Assembly: GCF_041146795.1 (NCBI RefSeq)
Contig: NC_135184.1
Span: 6,213,467-6,277,466, forward strand
Direction of reading: 5' to 3'
Source: Maylandia zebra
Lineage: Eukaryota; Chordata; Actinopteri; Cichliformes; Cichlidae
DNA length: 64,000 bases
The first letter of the stretch is position 1; the number at the start of each line of letters is the position of its first letter. A program made the position numbers and the translations under genes. This document shows, one piece after another, positions 1 through 12,691 of the stretch. Below the pieces are notes generated by a model. That model was not told the origin of the DNA. It made no database searches and worked only from the letters and a program-made list of their open reading frames with translations.

Positions 1-33
1 GGAAATACATGTCTGTCTCCTGCATCCTTCCAG

Positions 34-200
34 GTGAACCTGGTCTCTGAACACATCTGGTGCGATGACTTCCTGGTTCGTAGCTTCTACTTGAAGAACA
101 TGCAGACCAACGAAACGCGGACCGTCACTCAGTTCCATTTCCTGACCTGGCTCAACCAGAACGTGCCGGAGACTAGCCGAACACTACTTGACTTCCGCAG
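34..200 (+). CDS. ptprn2: PTPRN2 coding exon (first of five in the window), pseudophosphatase domain
   Basis: This exon encodes 55 residues plus two bases of an Arg codon, starting [13 protein letters not shown] and ending LLDFR. It follows a CAG acceptor (31-33) and precedes a GTAGGG donor at 201. The sequence matches the C-terminal tyrosine-phosphatase-like domain of PTPRN2, a single-pass protein of insulin and neuroendocrine dense-core vesicles; earlier exons lie outside the window. The stretch [12 protein letters not shown] occupies the WPD-loop position. Classical phosphatases have Trp-Pro-Asp there, whereas codons 148-156 read Trp-Leu-Asn, so the general-acid Asp is missing. PTPRN2 is preferred over its paralogue PTPRN because downstream exons read [20 protein letters not shown] and MVQTK, and because of the mir-153 form in the next intron. 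Exon boundaries are certain from phase and homology; the upstream part of the gene cannot be judged. Confidence 0.95.
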
Positions 201-2448
201 GTAGGGAGCTTCTTCAGAAAGTTTCAGAAAGCTTAAAACAAAACAGCCCACTCTCGTTCCTGGGTCATCTAAAGCTACTGGGTTTGTTTCCAGTCCTCAG
301 GCATCAGAAACATGTGTATAAAGTCATTTGGCCTTTTTTAGTTTTCAGTGCACAGACCTAACAGTAAAAGAAAAACTGAAAACATCTTGGGGCAAAACAC
401 AAAGGGAGTCAAAAACATGGACCAATAACTCTCTCCATCCAGTTTTCTTTCTTACGAGGTGCCGTGGTGTTTACAGCAAGACCATCTGTCCTGCTTTAAG
501 GGTGAAGGTTTCCTCTTATGCATCATAAATGACCATTGACCCTGTGCCGGGGTCCTTTTCACTGTTATCTCTTGACAAAATGGAGAAAAACTAAACAGCC
601 ATGAGACAAGGAGCTGTGAAAAGCAGCATTGTTATCCCTCACAGCGATACTACCTACCTTTGAGTTGACTCCTACTCTTTAACCATGGCCTGCACATTGT
701 ATGTTTTTTAAACCTATTTTTCTATAGTATAGTATAAAAGTCTTCTTTGCAATTTGCTTAAAGAGTTACTTGAAACTGATTTTCATTTGAAATGCATAAA
801 GTACTTAAGCCAGCTTTTAATGTTGATAGAGAAAGCACTGAGGTTTCAGAAGCCATCAAAGAAACTTTTTGGAAGTTCTCTTCAAAGGCGCCTTTGGAGC
901 AAACCCACTTTGATAACAGCATTCATTTCCACAGCAGAGCTGAGAAACACCTTGCATGATATCATTCAGGAAAAATCGCCACAGTCCGTTTCTTCCCTCG
1001 ACTTTTGCTCCGGTAGAACAAAGGCAGCCTACGTTTTCATTTTGTAAGTGTACATAAGAAAAACCAAACTACAGAGCAATGGTAGCGGAACATTTGCTTT
1101 TGTGTGCATGCTGTCAGTCTTCTCCACATGTAAATATAACAAGAAGGTACGGATGGGAGAAATATTACATAAATAAATGTTTTTGCAGTGCTTTGCGTTT
1201 CTTTTTTGTTTGTTCTGCTTGATATGTTGCAGTGCTTGACTAACTGGAACTCTCACTGATCCTTTTCTTTCATCCTGTGATGAATAGGCTAACTTTCAGG
1301 AGCCACACGGCCTTTGGTTCAACAGCCTCTTCCGTTGTCCTTAAGTTTTGGTGTATTTGTTAGCCCATGCAACTTATCTGAAGGTTCTCAGAATTCACGA
1401 GTAGGGCATCAGAAGAGCAAAAAAGTCAGAAATCCAACCTTGCAAGAAAATCTTCCAATGCACCTAAATCGCTTTAGCTTCCAAGGCTTGAATTTTGTAT
1501 ATGCAGTTTTATTACAGTTCAGAAACTGGTCAGGCTGTGCCATATATTAAAATCCAGTAGGTCATATGCGTGATGGTTCTTCTCTGGCATTTTATTTAAA
1601 ACAAAGATAAAGTGAAAGAGTCTAATAGAAGCTCCTGAAGTTGTTTGTTTTCCACCCTCCTCCTCCTTCTTGAGCCACAGAGGCTTTGAAAGGCTTTCGT
1701 GATTTCCTTACAGCATAATGGCTTCAAACGTCGCACTTCTCCAGGAGTTTTGACTTGTGATCCTGAGGTGCAGGCAGAAAAATATCTATATATCCTCTAA
1801 ACATCCTGGGCGCTTTCCACTCGATAACAGTGTAATTCAAAATGCATTGAGGATACTCTTCCAAAGTGATCCTTTATCTCTGGCGCCTTTATAACTGCTC
1901 TCCTCCTTTTCCCCTTCGACCTCTTTTAAACTGATATACTGTATTGCCTATTAGGTGTTAGCCGCCCTGGCCCCTTTTCTCTGATTCACTGTGGATTTTC
2001 TCAAGTGATAGACCCCAAGTCAGGTTTATATATAGGCCTGGTGTCTCCATTCTGCTGGCGCACATCAATTAGGTGGGATATCAAGAGTAAGAGTTTGTGG
2101 TCACTGCTATTATAAAAGGGTCTGGTGGGCGTCACCATACACCATCAGTTAGGAAATATTGCCTTTACTCACAGGGCAGCTGGGTCAGAACACAATGAAG
2201 AAGGCACAGAGGGAGATATTTTTCACTTTTATTACAGCAGATATGGTGCTTTCGTAATAGCAACCTGCCCTTTTCTTTATTTTTTGGTGTTGCCTTTTTT
2301 CACCTCGGCGATTTGAGGATACCGGCTGAAGTACCTCTCCATCATTTGCGCTTGTGCAGGCATGTTGTTCACTAATCACACCGGCCTGACTGACCCGAAG
2401 CCTTGCTTACAACTCCTCTCTGTCCTTCCCCCGTTTTACCAGCTAACT

Positions 2449-2535
2449 TGCGGTTGCCAGTGTCATTTTTGTGATGTTGCAGCTAGTAATATAAGCCCAG
2501 TTGCATAGTCACAAAAGTGATCATTGGAGACTGTG
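2449..2535 (+). ncRNA. mir153: microRNA mir-153 precursor hairpin
   Basis: The 87-nt segment matches the vertebrate mir-153-2 precursor nearly base for base as I know it. The 3' arm at 2501-2522 starts TTGCATAGTCACAAAAGTGA, the mature miR-153-3p. The 5' arm at 2463-2484 starts TCATTTTTGTGATG, matching miR-153-5p. The loop AGTAATATAAGCCCAG resembles the copy in human PTPRN2 rather than the one in PTPRN, which supports the gene assignment. It lies on the same strand as PTPRN2 inside an intron, so it is probably cut from the PTPRN2 primary transcript and expressed in neurons and endocrine cells. miR-153 is a brain-enriched regulator with reported targets in synaptic and secretory pathways. It is too short to appear as an open reading frame and was recognised from the mature sequence. 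Confidence 0.97.
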
Positions 2536-3063
2536 ACTCTACAACCAGGGGGCCTCATGGGCCCTCCCCCCAACCCACCCTTTTACTTCTCTTTTTCCCG
2601 GTCTTCTCCTCCTCCCCTTATTTTCTCCTTCTTCATCTCACTCCTCCTTCTCTGTTCTCGCTGTGCCCAGTGACCTGAGATGACCTCTTCCCTTTTTGCT
2701 TGCTCATGGTTTGCTTGACTGCCTCCGGTCTCCCCTCCTCTCTCGCCATGCTTCCTTTTCCTCTCTTGGTCGCTTTTGTCTCTCTTGCTCCTGCCCGGTA
2801 TCTGTCTCTCCTCCCTCACTTAGCTTTAGTCTATTTCTTTTTTCTGTGTTGCCTGGTGATTCCTGACTTAGGGTCTAATACTTTGTCCTTATATAAACAA
2901 TAAATAAAACTTATGTTTGGTTTTTTTTGGGATTGTCCAGTCATTCATCATATGTGCTGGTATCAGATTCTTATAGTAGCAAAACATAACCTTGAATTTA
3001 TTATACATGTTTTATAAACCACTTTATTATATACTACTACTGGAGTAAATCATGTAAAATAGC

Positions 3064-3110
3064 CGTCCATCAATTTTCTTCCACTTATCCTACGTGCAAA
3101 TTGGAGATTT
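3064..3110 (-). repeat. Short LINE/SINE tail fragment
   Basis: The plus strand reads CCATCAATTTTCTTCCACTT followed by ATCC, which is the reverse complement of the GGATAAGYGGAAGAAAATGGATGG tail shared by many fish Rex1-like LINEs and SINEs. Only the tail is recognisable. Confidence 0.4.
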
Positions 3111-5334
3111 ACAGTATATTTTGTTGTGGACGCGTGTATTTTAACCCAAACTGTGGCCTTTTCCTATATGGGTAGTTTTGTTACCTAATTCTAACAAGTC
3201 AGTAAATAAAAATAAAAGTCTAAAATATCATACTAGCCAAAGTCCAGTCTGCCAGGTCTCAGACCATCAACAAAGGAAAACATTTCTTTCCAACCTGCTA
3301 ATGTGGACTTTGCTGGATCTTCTGCATGCAAAGGGGAACAAACTTTACAATCACTTCTATGAGACTGGGCTCCCTCCATCTAGATCCAGCTGATTACACA
3401 GTACAGGCTTTGAGCTTTATAAGTCACTTTCACCTTTGCTTACTGGATAGGTTTAGGCACTGAAACTGTATGGTTAGGTTAAGGAAAGGATGAGGGTCTG
3501 GATTAAAATGTGCCCCTTTAAACTGAACCCGGTGCATCACAGAACTTGTGCCAAAGACACTTTGTGTGTGAGATGCCAGCTTTTTCAACAACATGGCAGT
3601 ATTTGACTGAAGTCACTGAAACATATGTATATAGGCTTAGTTGTATCAAATAGGCAGATCTGGGACCAGTTTCATAATGTGGAAATTTGCACGCGCTGTT
3701 TACAGGCAGATTGCAAATGGTGGCAGTGTGGCATTTCATGAGTTATTGTCTCTAAAAATACATTTTTAAGTGCTGCAGGGCTGCTGCGTGTCGATGCATG
3801 GGTTGTGTAGACATTACTGTGTTTGAAATAATGGAACACACCCAATTAAAAACATGACCTCATATTGCAAATGTGTTGATCGGAGAAATGTTGACCTTGT
3901 TGTACATTTTTGGTGGTTTGCAGACAACAACCGGATCTTTCATAATATTGATCCAAAAATGCTAATGCGTATAAAGAGCGGACATATTCTAAGTCTTTCA
4001 TTTCTGTCCGTCAGCTTGCCAGTCTGTATCTTTCACCATCTCTCTCTGTCGTCATCCACTCCATTGATTTTTTTTCCCACTCTTTTCTGCGCCTCCCTTT
4101 CTGGCTTTTGATCCCCCTCTCGCTATCTGGCTAATATCTCTCTTATGGGGCATTTCCTTTGAATCTCACGCCCTTCTACACACCCACACCCGACCTCCCA
4201 CCCCGCCTACTGGCGATTCTCTGCTGGCTGTTTCCATGGTTACATCACTTTTGATTGTCTCTAGTGAGGTCTGACTTTTCAATTTTAGTGGGGCGGTGGA
4301 TGAAAATGTGAGGGGAATTTTGGTGATCAGCCTTTGTGTTTTTTAAAACTCAAGCTTGTGTAATGTTGCTTGTTGTTTGCCCTGCAGGAAACACCAGGTA
4401 AAACCCACTGCTTATGTCATTTATTTAGCTACAAAGTGACAATTATATAATTATACTTGCTTTTTTTTGCCTTCTTTTGACCTCATGTAATAATGAGATA
4501 TATACATTTTTAATTCAAGTGCAATAACTCAGGATATGAACAATGAGCAAGACAAATAACTGATCATTACTTTGTACTTTGTACTTCCCACTACACCCTG
4601 TTTAAATAAGTGTTTTTAAAGACAGTTATAAATTTTAATAATTAAACATAAATGACCACAAAAACTTCAAGTTCAAGGAAGGAAAAGCATCAAAACTGCA
4701 CATTTGAAGCTTCTCTCTCTGACTGGTGATGCATAATGGATTATGAAAAGGCCACACACATACACACAGCGTACCTTCACATAATATGTTTCAGATGAAT
4801 ATTGTTATTTTGAGTTTCACCATAAAATAGAATCAGAGATGATCTCCAGCTGGGATCAAACTCAGCCTTTCTGCTGCGTTCTCAGATGGAAGCTGTGAGT
4901 TTGTGCAGATCTGCTCACTGCTCTGTTTTTTGATGAACAAGGTGCAAAGTTGTTGTTTTTTAACCCCAGTCTTTAAAAAGAGAGAGAGAAGAATGTGGTG
5001 TTCCTCATACTGTTGATGTTCTTTTATGCATGGGTGACAGCAGCCACAGATTGTCCTCCGTTGTGGAATATTATGATGATTTTCTTTCAGATTATAAATG
5101 TCTGTGCGATTCCTCATGGTTGTGTTCAACTATACTGATTATGAAATAAGAAGAAGTTAAAAAAACATGTACTATTTCATTTTGCGAATGAAGCATGGCT
5201 CTCTGATCTTTTGAAATTTGGTTTAAATTAAACTGTGCAGCACTATTATATGTGCTAGAAGCAAACAGTAAAGCAGGTTTTTGTAACAGCATGTAGATTA
5301 TGGTCTTACTACATGAGACTATAAATTCTAATAA

Positions 5335-6533
5335 TACAAAACCCAGTTCGGAAAAAGATGTCATTGTGTAATATCTAAATAAGAACAATGCAATGATTGA
5401 TTGACATATTTTATTTACAACAGAACACAGAAAACAGATCAAATGTTTAGACTGTATAAATGTGACATTCAAAAATAAGTCATTCAGAATTTGATGGCAA
5501 AAACATGTTTACTGTAATATCAGTCTGTGGACATCTGGGGCAGGCAGGATAGTTCAGCATCTGAATTCTACTTCAAAGCCGTGCTGTTGTAATGATGTAG
5601 CATGCAGTTTAACATTGTCTTGCTGAAATATGCAAGCCCTTCCCTGAGCAAGACGATGGGTGTTGATCTAAAACCTGTATACATCTTTGAGCACTGATGG
5701 TGGCATTCCATGTGCAAGCTGCCACAGGAGTACTAATGCACTCCCATACAACCAGAGATGCAGACTTAAAACTGAACCTTTGAAGCTAATACCAAGCCAG
5801 ATGGTCCCCTCTTCTTTTTTGTCTGGAGGGCACGGCGTCATTGCTTTCCACAGAATTTCAAATTTCAATTCATCTGACCACAGAACAGTTTTCCATTTTG
5901 CCTCAGTCCATTTTAAATGGGCTTTGGCATTTCTGGATCATGTTCACAGATGGCTTCTTCTTTGCACAGTAGAGTTTTATCCTGCATTTATGGACGGTGC
6001 AGTGAACTGTCTTCAAAGGCAATCATTTCTCAGTGTTCCTGAGACCATGCAGCGATTTGCATGACAGAGTGATGACTGTTTTTAGTGCAGTGTCACCTGA
6101 AGGCCGGAAGATCATCAGCATCCAGTATTGATTTTCGGGCTTGCCTTTGAGCACTGACTTTTCACCAGATTCTCTTATTCTTTTTCTGATATTGTGCACT
6201 GCAGGGAATGAGATATTGGAAGTGCAGGAACATTATTCTTAAATTCTCCCACAATTTGTACGTGCAGATTTCTGCTCATATTCACATCTGAGAAACACTC
6301 TTTAAGATGTCTTTTTTATGTTACTGACCTGCTGCCAGTTAACCTAATTAGTTGCAAAATGTTCCTCCAGCTGTTACTTTTAAGTACCACTCACTTGTCC
6401 AGCATTTAATTGCCCCATCCCATCTCTTTTGAGATGTGACGCTGCTGCCAAATCTAAAATTATCTGCAAATATTTGTGTCATGTTTATTTACATTTCAAA
6501 CGGCATTGCACCTTTTTTGGAATTAGGGCTCTG
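5335..6533 (-). mobile_element. Decayed Tc1-like DNA transposon (family A)
   Basis: Both ends show mutated copies of a terminal repeat found widely in fish. The left end begins TACAAAACCCAGTTCGGAAA and the right end closes CCTTTTTTGGAATTAGGGCT. The terminal regions are inverted copies of each other, with shared tracts such as GCAATGATT at the left and AAATATTTGTGTCATG at the right. Between them, on the minus strand, are remnants of a Tc1 transposase. The element is old, with many stops and an internal deletion, and cannot be active. The boundaries are good to about 10 bases. Confidence 0.75.
5540..6230 (-). pseudogene. Tc1-like transposase relic (family A)
   Basis: Read on the minus strand, fragments in several frames match a Tc1 transposase. 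The first acidic motif is preserved as WSDELKF (Asp codon at 5872-5874), followed by a stretch ending WQLAHGMPPSVLKDVYRF in one frame. The second acidic motif survives as FQQDNVKLH (Asp codon at 5617-5619). After a remnant of the WPACSPD block the sequence jumps straight into the terminal repeat, so the region that would carry the third catalytic residue (Glu) is missing. Frameshifts and stops interrupt the rest. A non-functional relic. Confidence 0.7.
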
Positions 6534-7108
6534 TTATCAAATTGTCCACTATACCATGGTAGGTGGTATGGGACAAATTGGTGAATTTTATGGCAGTGAT
6601 AGCCTTACTGAGTACCAGTTTTGACATGTAAAAACATGTAAAACATACTAAAATTATAAGTAGTTTTGTGCAGGATGTTTTTTCTTATTTTTTGAAGCCT
6701 AGATGCACCTGTGCTGACTGTATGTGATGCTGTATCTGTGATATTAATCCTCCAGAATCAGGTGTTACTGTTCTAAAGTAATGTTTAGGTTAACTCTTTC
6801 CTGTTTTAAATTTTTTCCTTGCAGGTTTTAATTCATCTATGCATGCAATAACCAAGAAGAAAAGTGTACTTACCTTCATCTTTATTACTATTAGTAAATA
6901 TGCATTCTGTCAGGGAGATAAAACTGAACTGAACCTCAGCTGTGCAACACCATTGGTTTCCCAGTTCAGCTGTTATAAAGCAGATAATTGGCTCCTTAAA
7001 GTATTTTTTTCTGTTGATTTCTATGACGGATTTCTTAAGCGATATCTCTCCTTTTTATCATGTCTGTGTTAACACTAACTTTTTCTTTCTGTCTTGTTTT
7101 TTTTACAG

Positions 7109-7162
7109 GAAAGTTAACAAGTGCTACCGGGGCCGCTCATGTCCTATCATAGTCCACTGCAG
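7109..7162 (+). CDS. ptprn2: PTPRN2 coding exon 2 of 5, first half of the phosphatase signature loop
   Basis: The 54-nt exon completes an Arg codon and encodes [17 protein letters not shown] plus two bases of the following Ser codon. The Cys codon at 7158-7160 is the position of the catalytic cysteine in active phosphatases. The acceptor is a strong T-run ending ACAG at 7108. The donor is AG|GCAAGT, a GC donor and not GT (see the intron entry). The only nearby GT (7167) would add four bases and shift the frame through the signature loop, so the GC site must be used to make the conserved protein. Confidence 0.95.
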
Positions 7163-8112
7163 GCAAGTATGCTAATAACTAAGGCAGAATGCTTTTTATG
7201 GTGGCTTATTCATAGGGTTCTAGTATCAAATGCATTCTGTTTTCAGAGAGACATGCTGCATTATGCTGGCAAACTCGCAAACAAGCACAGATCTTTTAAA
7301 GTTGCTGGTTAAATTGTTTTAAAGTTTCTTTTTTCAGAGGATTTAAAACTCAAATTGCCCGGGTCCTTTGTGGTTTCTGACCTCCAGTCCACATCACCAT
7401 TTAATTCCCCACCAACTGCCATGTCACTTGTCAGCATGTGTGGGACGACAAACATTTTAAATGAGAGATTAGCCAAAAAGTTGTGATTTAATTTGACAAA
7501 CTGTCCGCGGAGGAGGGTAACTTTTAATTGGAGGCAGTTCAAAGCTTGCAGCTTGCCGGTCAGAGCCAGTGGGTGAGAGTGAGAGAGGGTAAATAGAAGT
7601 AGGCAGGGTTGCAGCTGTTGTGTTTGCATATGTGTGTGTGTTTTTGTATAATCACATCTGCATACCCCTACCACCTGAGGAAATAACTCAGACCAGTGAG
7701 ACATAATTAAATCGGTATTTAGCAGAAAAATCTGCCACAGTTTTTTTGTGCAAGCATCCTCAGATGATTGGATTAAAAAAAAAAACTTCAATAACAGATA
7801 GCCCTTATGTCTGTCTGCTCACTACTCCACCAAATGATCTATTATTTAATATGGTGCAATGGCTCCACTATGATGAAACTGTACATTTCTCGCTCTAACT
7901 GCTAGTCTACACCAGAGTATTAAACCTGCCTTTATGGAGCACCAGCCACAGTAACTTGAACATCCTGAATTTTCTCGGCTACTCTTATGACACTTACTTA
8001 CTCTGATGATCAACCAAATCCTTCAATTTGACGTGTGTTATTGCATTAGAGGTTTCGAATTTTAAACAGGATTTGTTGGTATGCGACTTGCCGGGCATTG
8101 AAATCAACGTAG

Positions 8113-8115
<3 letters not shown>

Positions 8116-8159
<44 letters not shown>
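8116..8159. repeat. (TA)22 microsatellite
   Basis: Uninterrupted TA dinucleotides within the GC-AG intron of PTPRN2. Confidence 0.98.
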
Positions 8160-8160
<1 letters not shown>

Positions 8161-11100
8161 CAGCATTTTGCAATAACTGTCATCTCGAGACACTTTACTG
8201 TTAAGTTGAATACCAGACAACATTAGAGAGAGAACCCAGACAATTAAATCTTCCCCTTGGAGAAAGCACATGGTGACAGTGAGGAGAAAGAACCCCCTTT
8301 TAACAGGAAGAGCACAGAGAGAACAACATATAGGACTAAACACATACTACAGGAGAGAGCAGACAAAAGTTATTTCCATGTAGCAGTAGCACAGTAACAT
8401 ATAACTGAGAAGTCAAAAGACAGGAATGGATAAGAAATGCTCAATGCTTCATTGGAAGTCTGCCAACAGCCTGAGGGCTCATGGTCACCTAATCGAGCCC
8501 TAACTATAAGCTTTATCAAAACGGAAGGTTTGAAGCCTAATCTTTGCAGTAAAGAGGATGTTTCTGTCTCCCAAAAGCAAACGAGAGAGCGGAGCCTGAT
8601 AGCTGAAGGCTCTGCTTCCTATTCTACTTTTGGAAGCTCGCAAGTGAGCCTGTAGTCTGAGAGCGAAGTGCTCTATTGAGATGAAATGATACTATGAGGT
8701 TCTTAAGAAATGATAGGGCCTAATTCAAGACGAGGAAAAAGGATTTTAAATTCAATGCTGAATTTAGCAAGGAGCCACTAAAGAGAAACTAACATGGTTG
8801 AAATATGAGTTGTCTTTCTACTTCCTGCAGTACTGTCACAGCGGTGTTTTAGATCAATTGCAAGCTTTTCAGGTAGCTTTCAGTGCAACAGAATGATAAA
8901 GAATTACAATGGCCAGTCCTAGTCCTTTAAAGCCAAGTGTTTCACATTTGATCCACGAGTTTTTGAGACAATGATGTAAAAGTCAATGTGAAATAAACTG
9001 CACAATTCATTTTTAAGGAAGAAATTGCACCAAAAAAATGCTGGATGCAGCAGATATGATAAAAATTAAAACTCCTATATGCAAATGAATGTATTATTTT
9101 TTATTTTGTCAGAATGAACATTAAACGCTAAATTTTCTGGCAATTATTTTATGGTTTAGGCTTTAAAGGCTTAGTGGTAACAAACATATAGAAGCTAGCA
9201 TGACATGTTATTGTATAATGGAAATAAAACCTTTGACAATTTGATTTATTCTCCTCCCAAATCATCTAACAATGCCACTGTGGTGCCATTTTACTGTACA
9301 TGTATGTCATTACAGTAAGCTAATAAAACTAAAAAGAAACTTTATGCAATGTATTATGACAGTAGTAAAAATAAGAAATTAAAATTGCAATGCAAAACAC
9401 AAATACTTATGTCACTTATGCCACGTGCATGTCTGATTCTCTTTCTGAAATAAATATGAGCACCCACAAAATCTCACTCAATCTGTTCAGTGTTCTTGGG
9501 ACATATGAGCTTCAGTTTAACATGTATGCAGCGAGTACATGAAAAAGCTGCTATTAGGGTTTGTAGGACAAGTACACGCAGCTATGGTGAGCACAGAGGT
9601 TGATATGCATCATTCCTGTTTGAAGTTAATAAGCAACATAATTATGGTGGTAAATTCATTAGTCTAAAAATTATCCTGACAAAAGAAATTAATAATTTGT
9701 GCTTACAAACACAATTAAAGACAAAATAAATTTTTTCAATATTTTTAATTTACCAAGTCAGCCTGTCACCGCCTGCACTGCTTAACACAAGATGAACTTT
9801 GTTACCCACAAGGGTAACTTTCCTTACTTTTTAATGTGCTTGAAGGCTGCAGTGTTTTCACGTTAGTTTGGTATCACTTAAATCCTCAGTAGGCGGGAGA
9901 ATGTGAAGCACAGTTGGAGGTGTTTATTCATTTTTGGTCAGTATGATATTAAAGTTTGCATAGATAAAACCATTGCACACATAATTATTGTGTTGCATGT
10001 TGCAGCACAAGTGAGCCTAAATGTAATGATGTGACTATGGTAACAAAGGAAGTAAATATCTTAAACATAGTAGGTAAGGTAACGAGTCAGATGTTCCCTG
10101 TGATTTGAGTGAAAAAAAACCCTCCACATTAAAAGTGAAATGTGTGGGTGAAGTGTTTGATTCATCCAGTCTGCACCGACGCTGCTCGACATCTCTGACC
10201 TCAGCATCCAGACAAACTGTCTTCATCAGAGCTGACTGGCAGGAGAAATTTACTTATGTGATAAAAACAGGTTTCACACCAGCACAGCAGGAAAAAATCT
10301 GCAATGTTGGTTTTTTTTAAAAATATGGATTCTTTCTGCGTATTGATTTCCCCTCCCTGCTGAAATGATAAAGTTCACAGTGACACCAGAAGTCTAATCA
10401 ATCATTACACTAAAAAGTTCTCAACATATAAAGAGCAGGAGACTTTAAATGTGGCTGTAGCCACACAGGAGAAATAAAACGAAGCAGACGCTCTACAAAA
10501 ATATTGAAGCACTTATTAATTCACATTTCTTGGAGCCGGTATGACTTTATTTACATCTTATCATAGAAGTTTATTTCTCCTATGAAGTGCACAGGTTTTG
10601 GTTTCAGACCTTTTGCCAAACCGACTGATTTTTGGAAATTGCACAAATCAACAGTTTTACTTAAGAAGGCTCCTCACTGAGTGAAGTGACCCATCTGTAT
10701 CTGTGTGGCAGCCATAACAAGAGTGGGTTGAATTCCCTAAATACAGAGGAAAGGTGCTTCAGTGTCTCCTTTGTTACCTCCTTTAGTATATGATGTGCTG
10801 AATCAACTTTAATGAAAGGAAAGGAAATATTGCGTTTTTTGAACTTCCAGTTTTTGAAACTGACAAGCAGATGATAAACATTTCTCTGCTTTATTAAAAT
10901 CTGCATGTTATGGGTTTGCTTCCCAGTGTGAAGCACTCTGTGTATTTAGAAAAGTGCCTTTATAAAAAGAGATCATGATAAAAAGATCAAAGTGAAGTTT
11001 GCATTGATTATGTACTCATTTTGAGAGTTTCTGTAATGCCAGCTTTTAGAGGTACCACAAATTAAAAATGTTCTTCAGAGATGCCGAAAGTTTTAATAAA

Positions 11101-11713
11101 AGCAAGCGTTAGAGCGGATCATCTATTCAGCAGGAGGAGAAAATCTGGGTGGAAAGCTGGGGAATCCATATTTCTTACAGTTGGAGAGCTGACGCTTTTT
11201 ATGCTGGATATTTTCTGGGTGGTAAGGTTTGAGTGGCAGTGAAGTTTTCCAGTGATTAATGCGCTTCGAATGCAGATGCTTATGAAGACAAGATTCTAAC
11301 CTCGATTTGGACCGGTCCAAGTACATTCCTAAACTCAAGCAGCCAAACATATCTAAGGCTGCGATAATATAGAGACTGATAAACTTTGATGTTCATGCTG
11401 TAGAGACTTTCACTTAGAGCCTCCAAATGATTTTGTCAAAGTCAACTGTGCACAGCCATTTATCACTGTAATGCATGCAGAGGGCAGAGTGAAGCAGTCA
11501 GAGTGAGGAGTGAGCACACTGAAGAGCGCAGATGCAGAAATTCAATAATCACACAGCAGCGTTCTCTCTTTTTTCCATCCACTGTGTATTTTTCTATTTC
11601 ATCTTTCTCTTTCCCTTCCTCCTTGCCTCTTTCCATGTCTATCACTTTAAACAGAGTCAGAGAAGGCAGCAGACATCTTGACATGTTTACTCACAGCCCT
11701 CAGGCGTGTGCTG

Positions 11714-11735
11714 ACACACACACACACACACACAC
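11714..11735. repeat. (AC)11 microsatellite
   Basis: Uninterrupted AC repeat, intronic. Confidence 0.95.
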
Positions 11736-11986
11736 ATCACATATCTTTGATCACTTTGTAATGATCCTGGCAAGGTGCAGTGATACGATAGAGCTAAAAT
11801 CACACCGTAATAACCTGTATAACACACACATGAACACGTGCAAATCTAGTGTGTAAGATCAGAGCATCTCTGTAGAATAGGCACATACACACTCGCAGGC
11901 TGCAGTGGCACTTCTCAATTACTGCAGAAAATAACAAAGGTCCCAGTGAAAATGAAATATTCAGAAAGTATGGACCCATGCCAGCA

Positions 11987-12034
11987 TGCACACACACACA
12001 CACATACACACACACACATACACGTGCACACACC
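11987..12034. repeat. Interrupted CA-rich repeat
   Basis: CA runs broken by TACA and CGTG units, intronic. Confidence 0.9.
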
Positions 12035-12644
12035 AGCGCATGAAATAGACTGGTAGGGGTGCAGACATCAATTTTCAACACTTGAAATAAATCTTGGATA
12101 GAAAATATTCCCTCCACATACAAAGCAGAGCGTAATTCAGTTTCTGCACACTGTGTTCAGTGTGTTTATTTCAGAATAGACAAACATACATTTGCTCCTA
12201 TGTCTCTAAAAACAGGTTTACATTTTTTGATGTTTTAAAAAGAACCTCTCAGTCTCTCGTTTCCATAATTGTACACGTTTGAAGTTGCTTATCCCCCTGA
12301 AATGGCATTAGAAGACTCGTAAACCTCGACGTATTAAATCTTTCTGATTGATGCTCGCTCGCTTAACACTGGAGTTGGGTCGCGTCTGTCTTCACTCCAG
12401 AGGAAAAACAAAGAAAGACAATAACATGAACATGGCAGAGGATACAAAATAAATATAGCAACTGTAAACCTGAAGGTGTTACTCGGCTTTGCAAGCTTGC
12501 CAGCAGTCCTGCCAAGTGATCTTATGCTATAAACATTTCAGTGTAATATTTTTTTCCTGGGTTATATGTTATTTAAAATTGTATGAGACACTGAAAGAAC
12601 ATTTAGTCCTCCTTGTCTGAACTTGAAGAAGTCGACACGGTGGA

Positions 12645-12691
12645 AGAGCTGATTGTGATAATGCGCTGTGTAATTATCTCTAATCAGCTCT
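12645..12691. other. Imperfect hairpin in an AT-rich, possibly conserved intronic block
   Basis: Arms AGAGCTGATT (12645-12654) and AATCAGCTCT (12682-12691) are perfect inverted copies. Inside them GATAAT and ATTATC also pair, leaving a small internal loop and a loop of about ten bases. The surroundings contain TAATTA-type motifs (to about 13,010). The block could be a conserved enhancer; nothing in the sequence shows it is transcribed as an RNA in its own right. Confidence 0.35.

Larger units (their letters stand above)
201..7108 (+). other. PTPRN2 intron, hosting mir-153 and a Tc1 relic
   Basis: GT-AG intron in phase 2, donor GTAGGG at 201 and a T-rich acceptor ending ACAG at 7108. It contains the mir-153 hairpin (2449-2535), a short LINE/SINE tail (3064-3110) and a decayed Tc1-like element (5335-6533). 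The stretch from about 1,860 to 2,560 around the microRNA is a good place to look for conserved regulatory sequence. I see nothing else recognisable. Confidence 0.9.

Noticed and set aside
7167..7172. GTATGC as an alternative GT donor for the PTPRN2 exon
   Set aside because: It would add four bases and shift the frame before the signature loop; the GC donor preserves it.
7309..7791. 160-codon minus-strand frame in the PTPRN2 GC-AG intron
   Set aside because: No family resemblance, start context or splice support; probably chance in a longer AT-balanced stretch.
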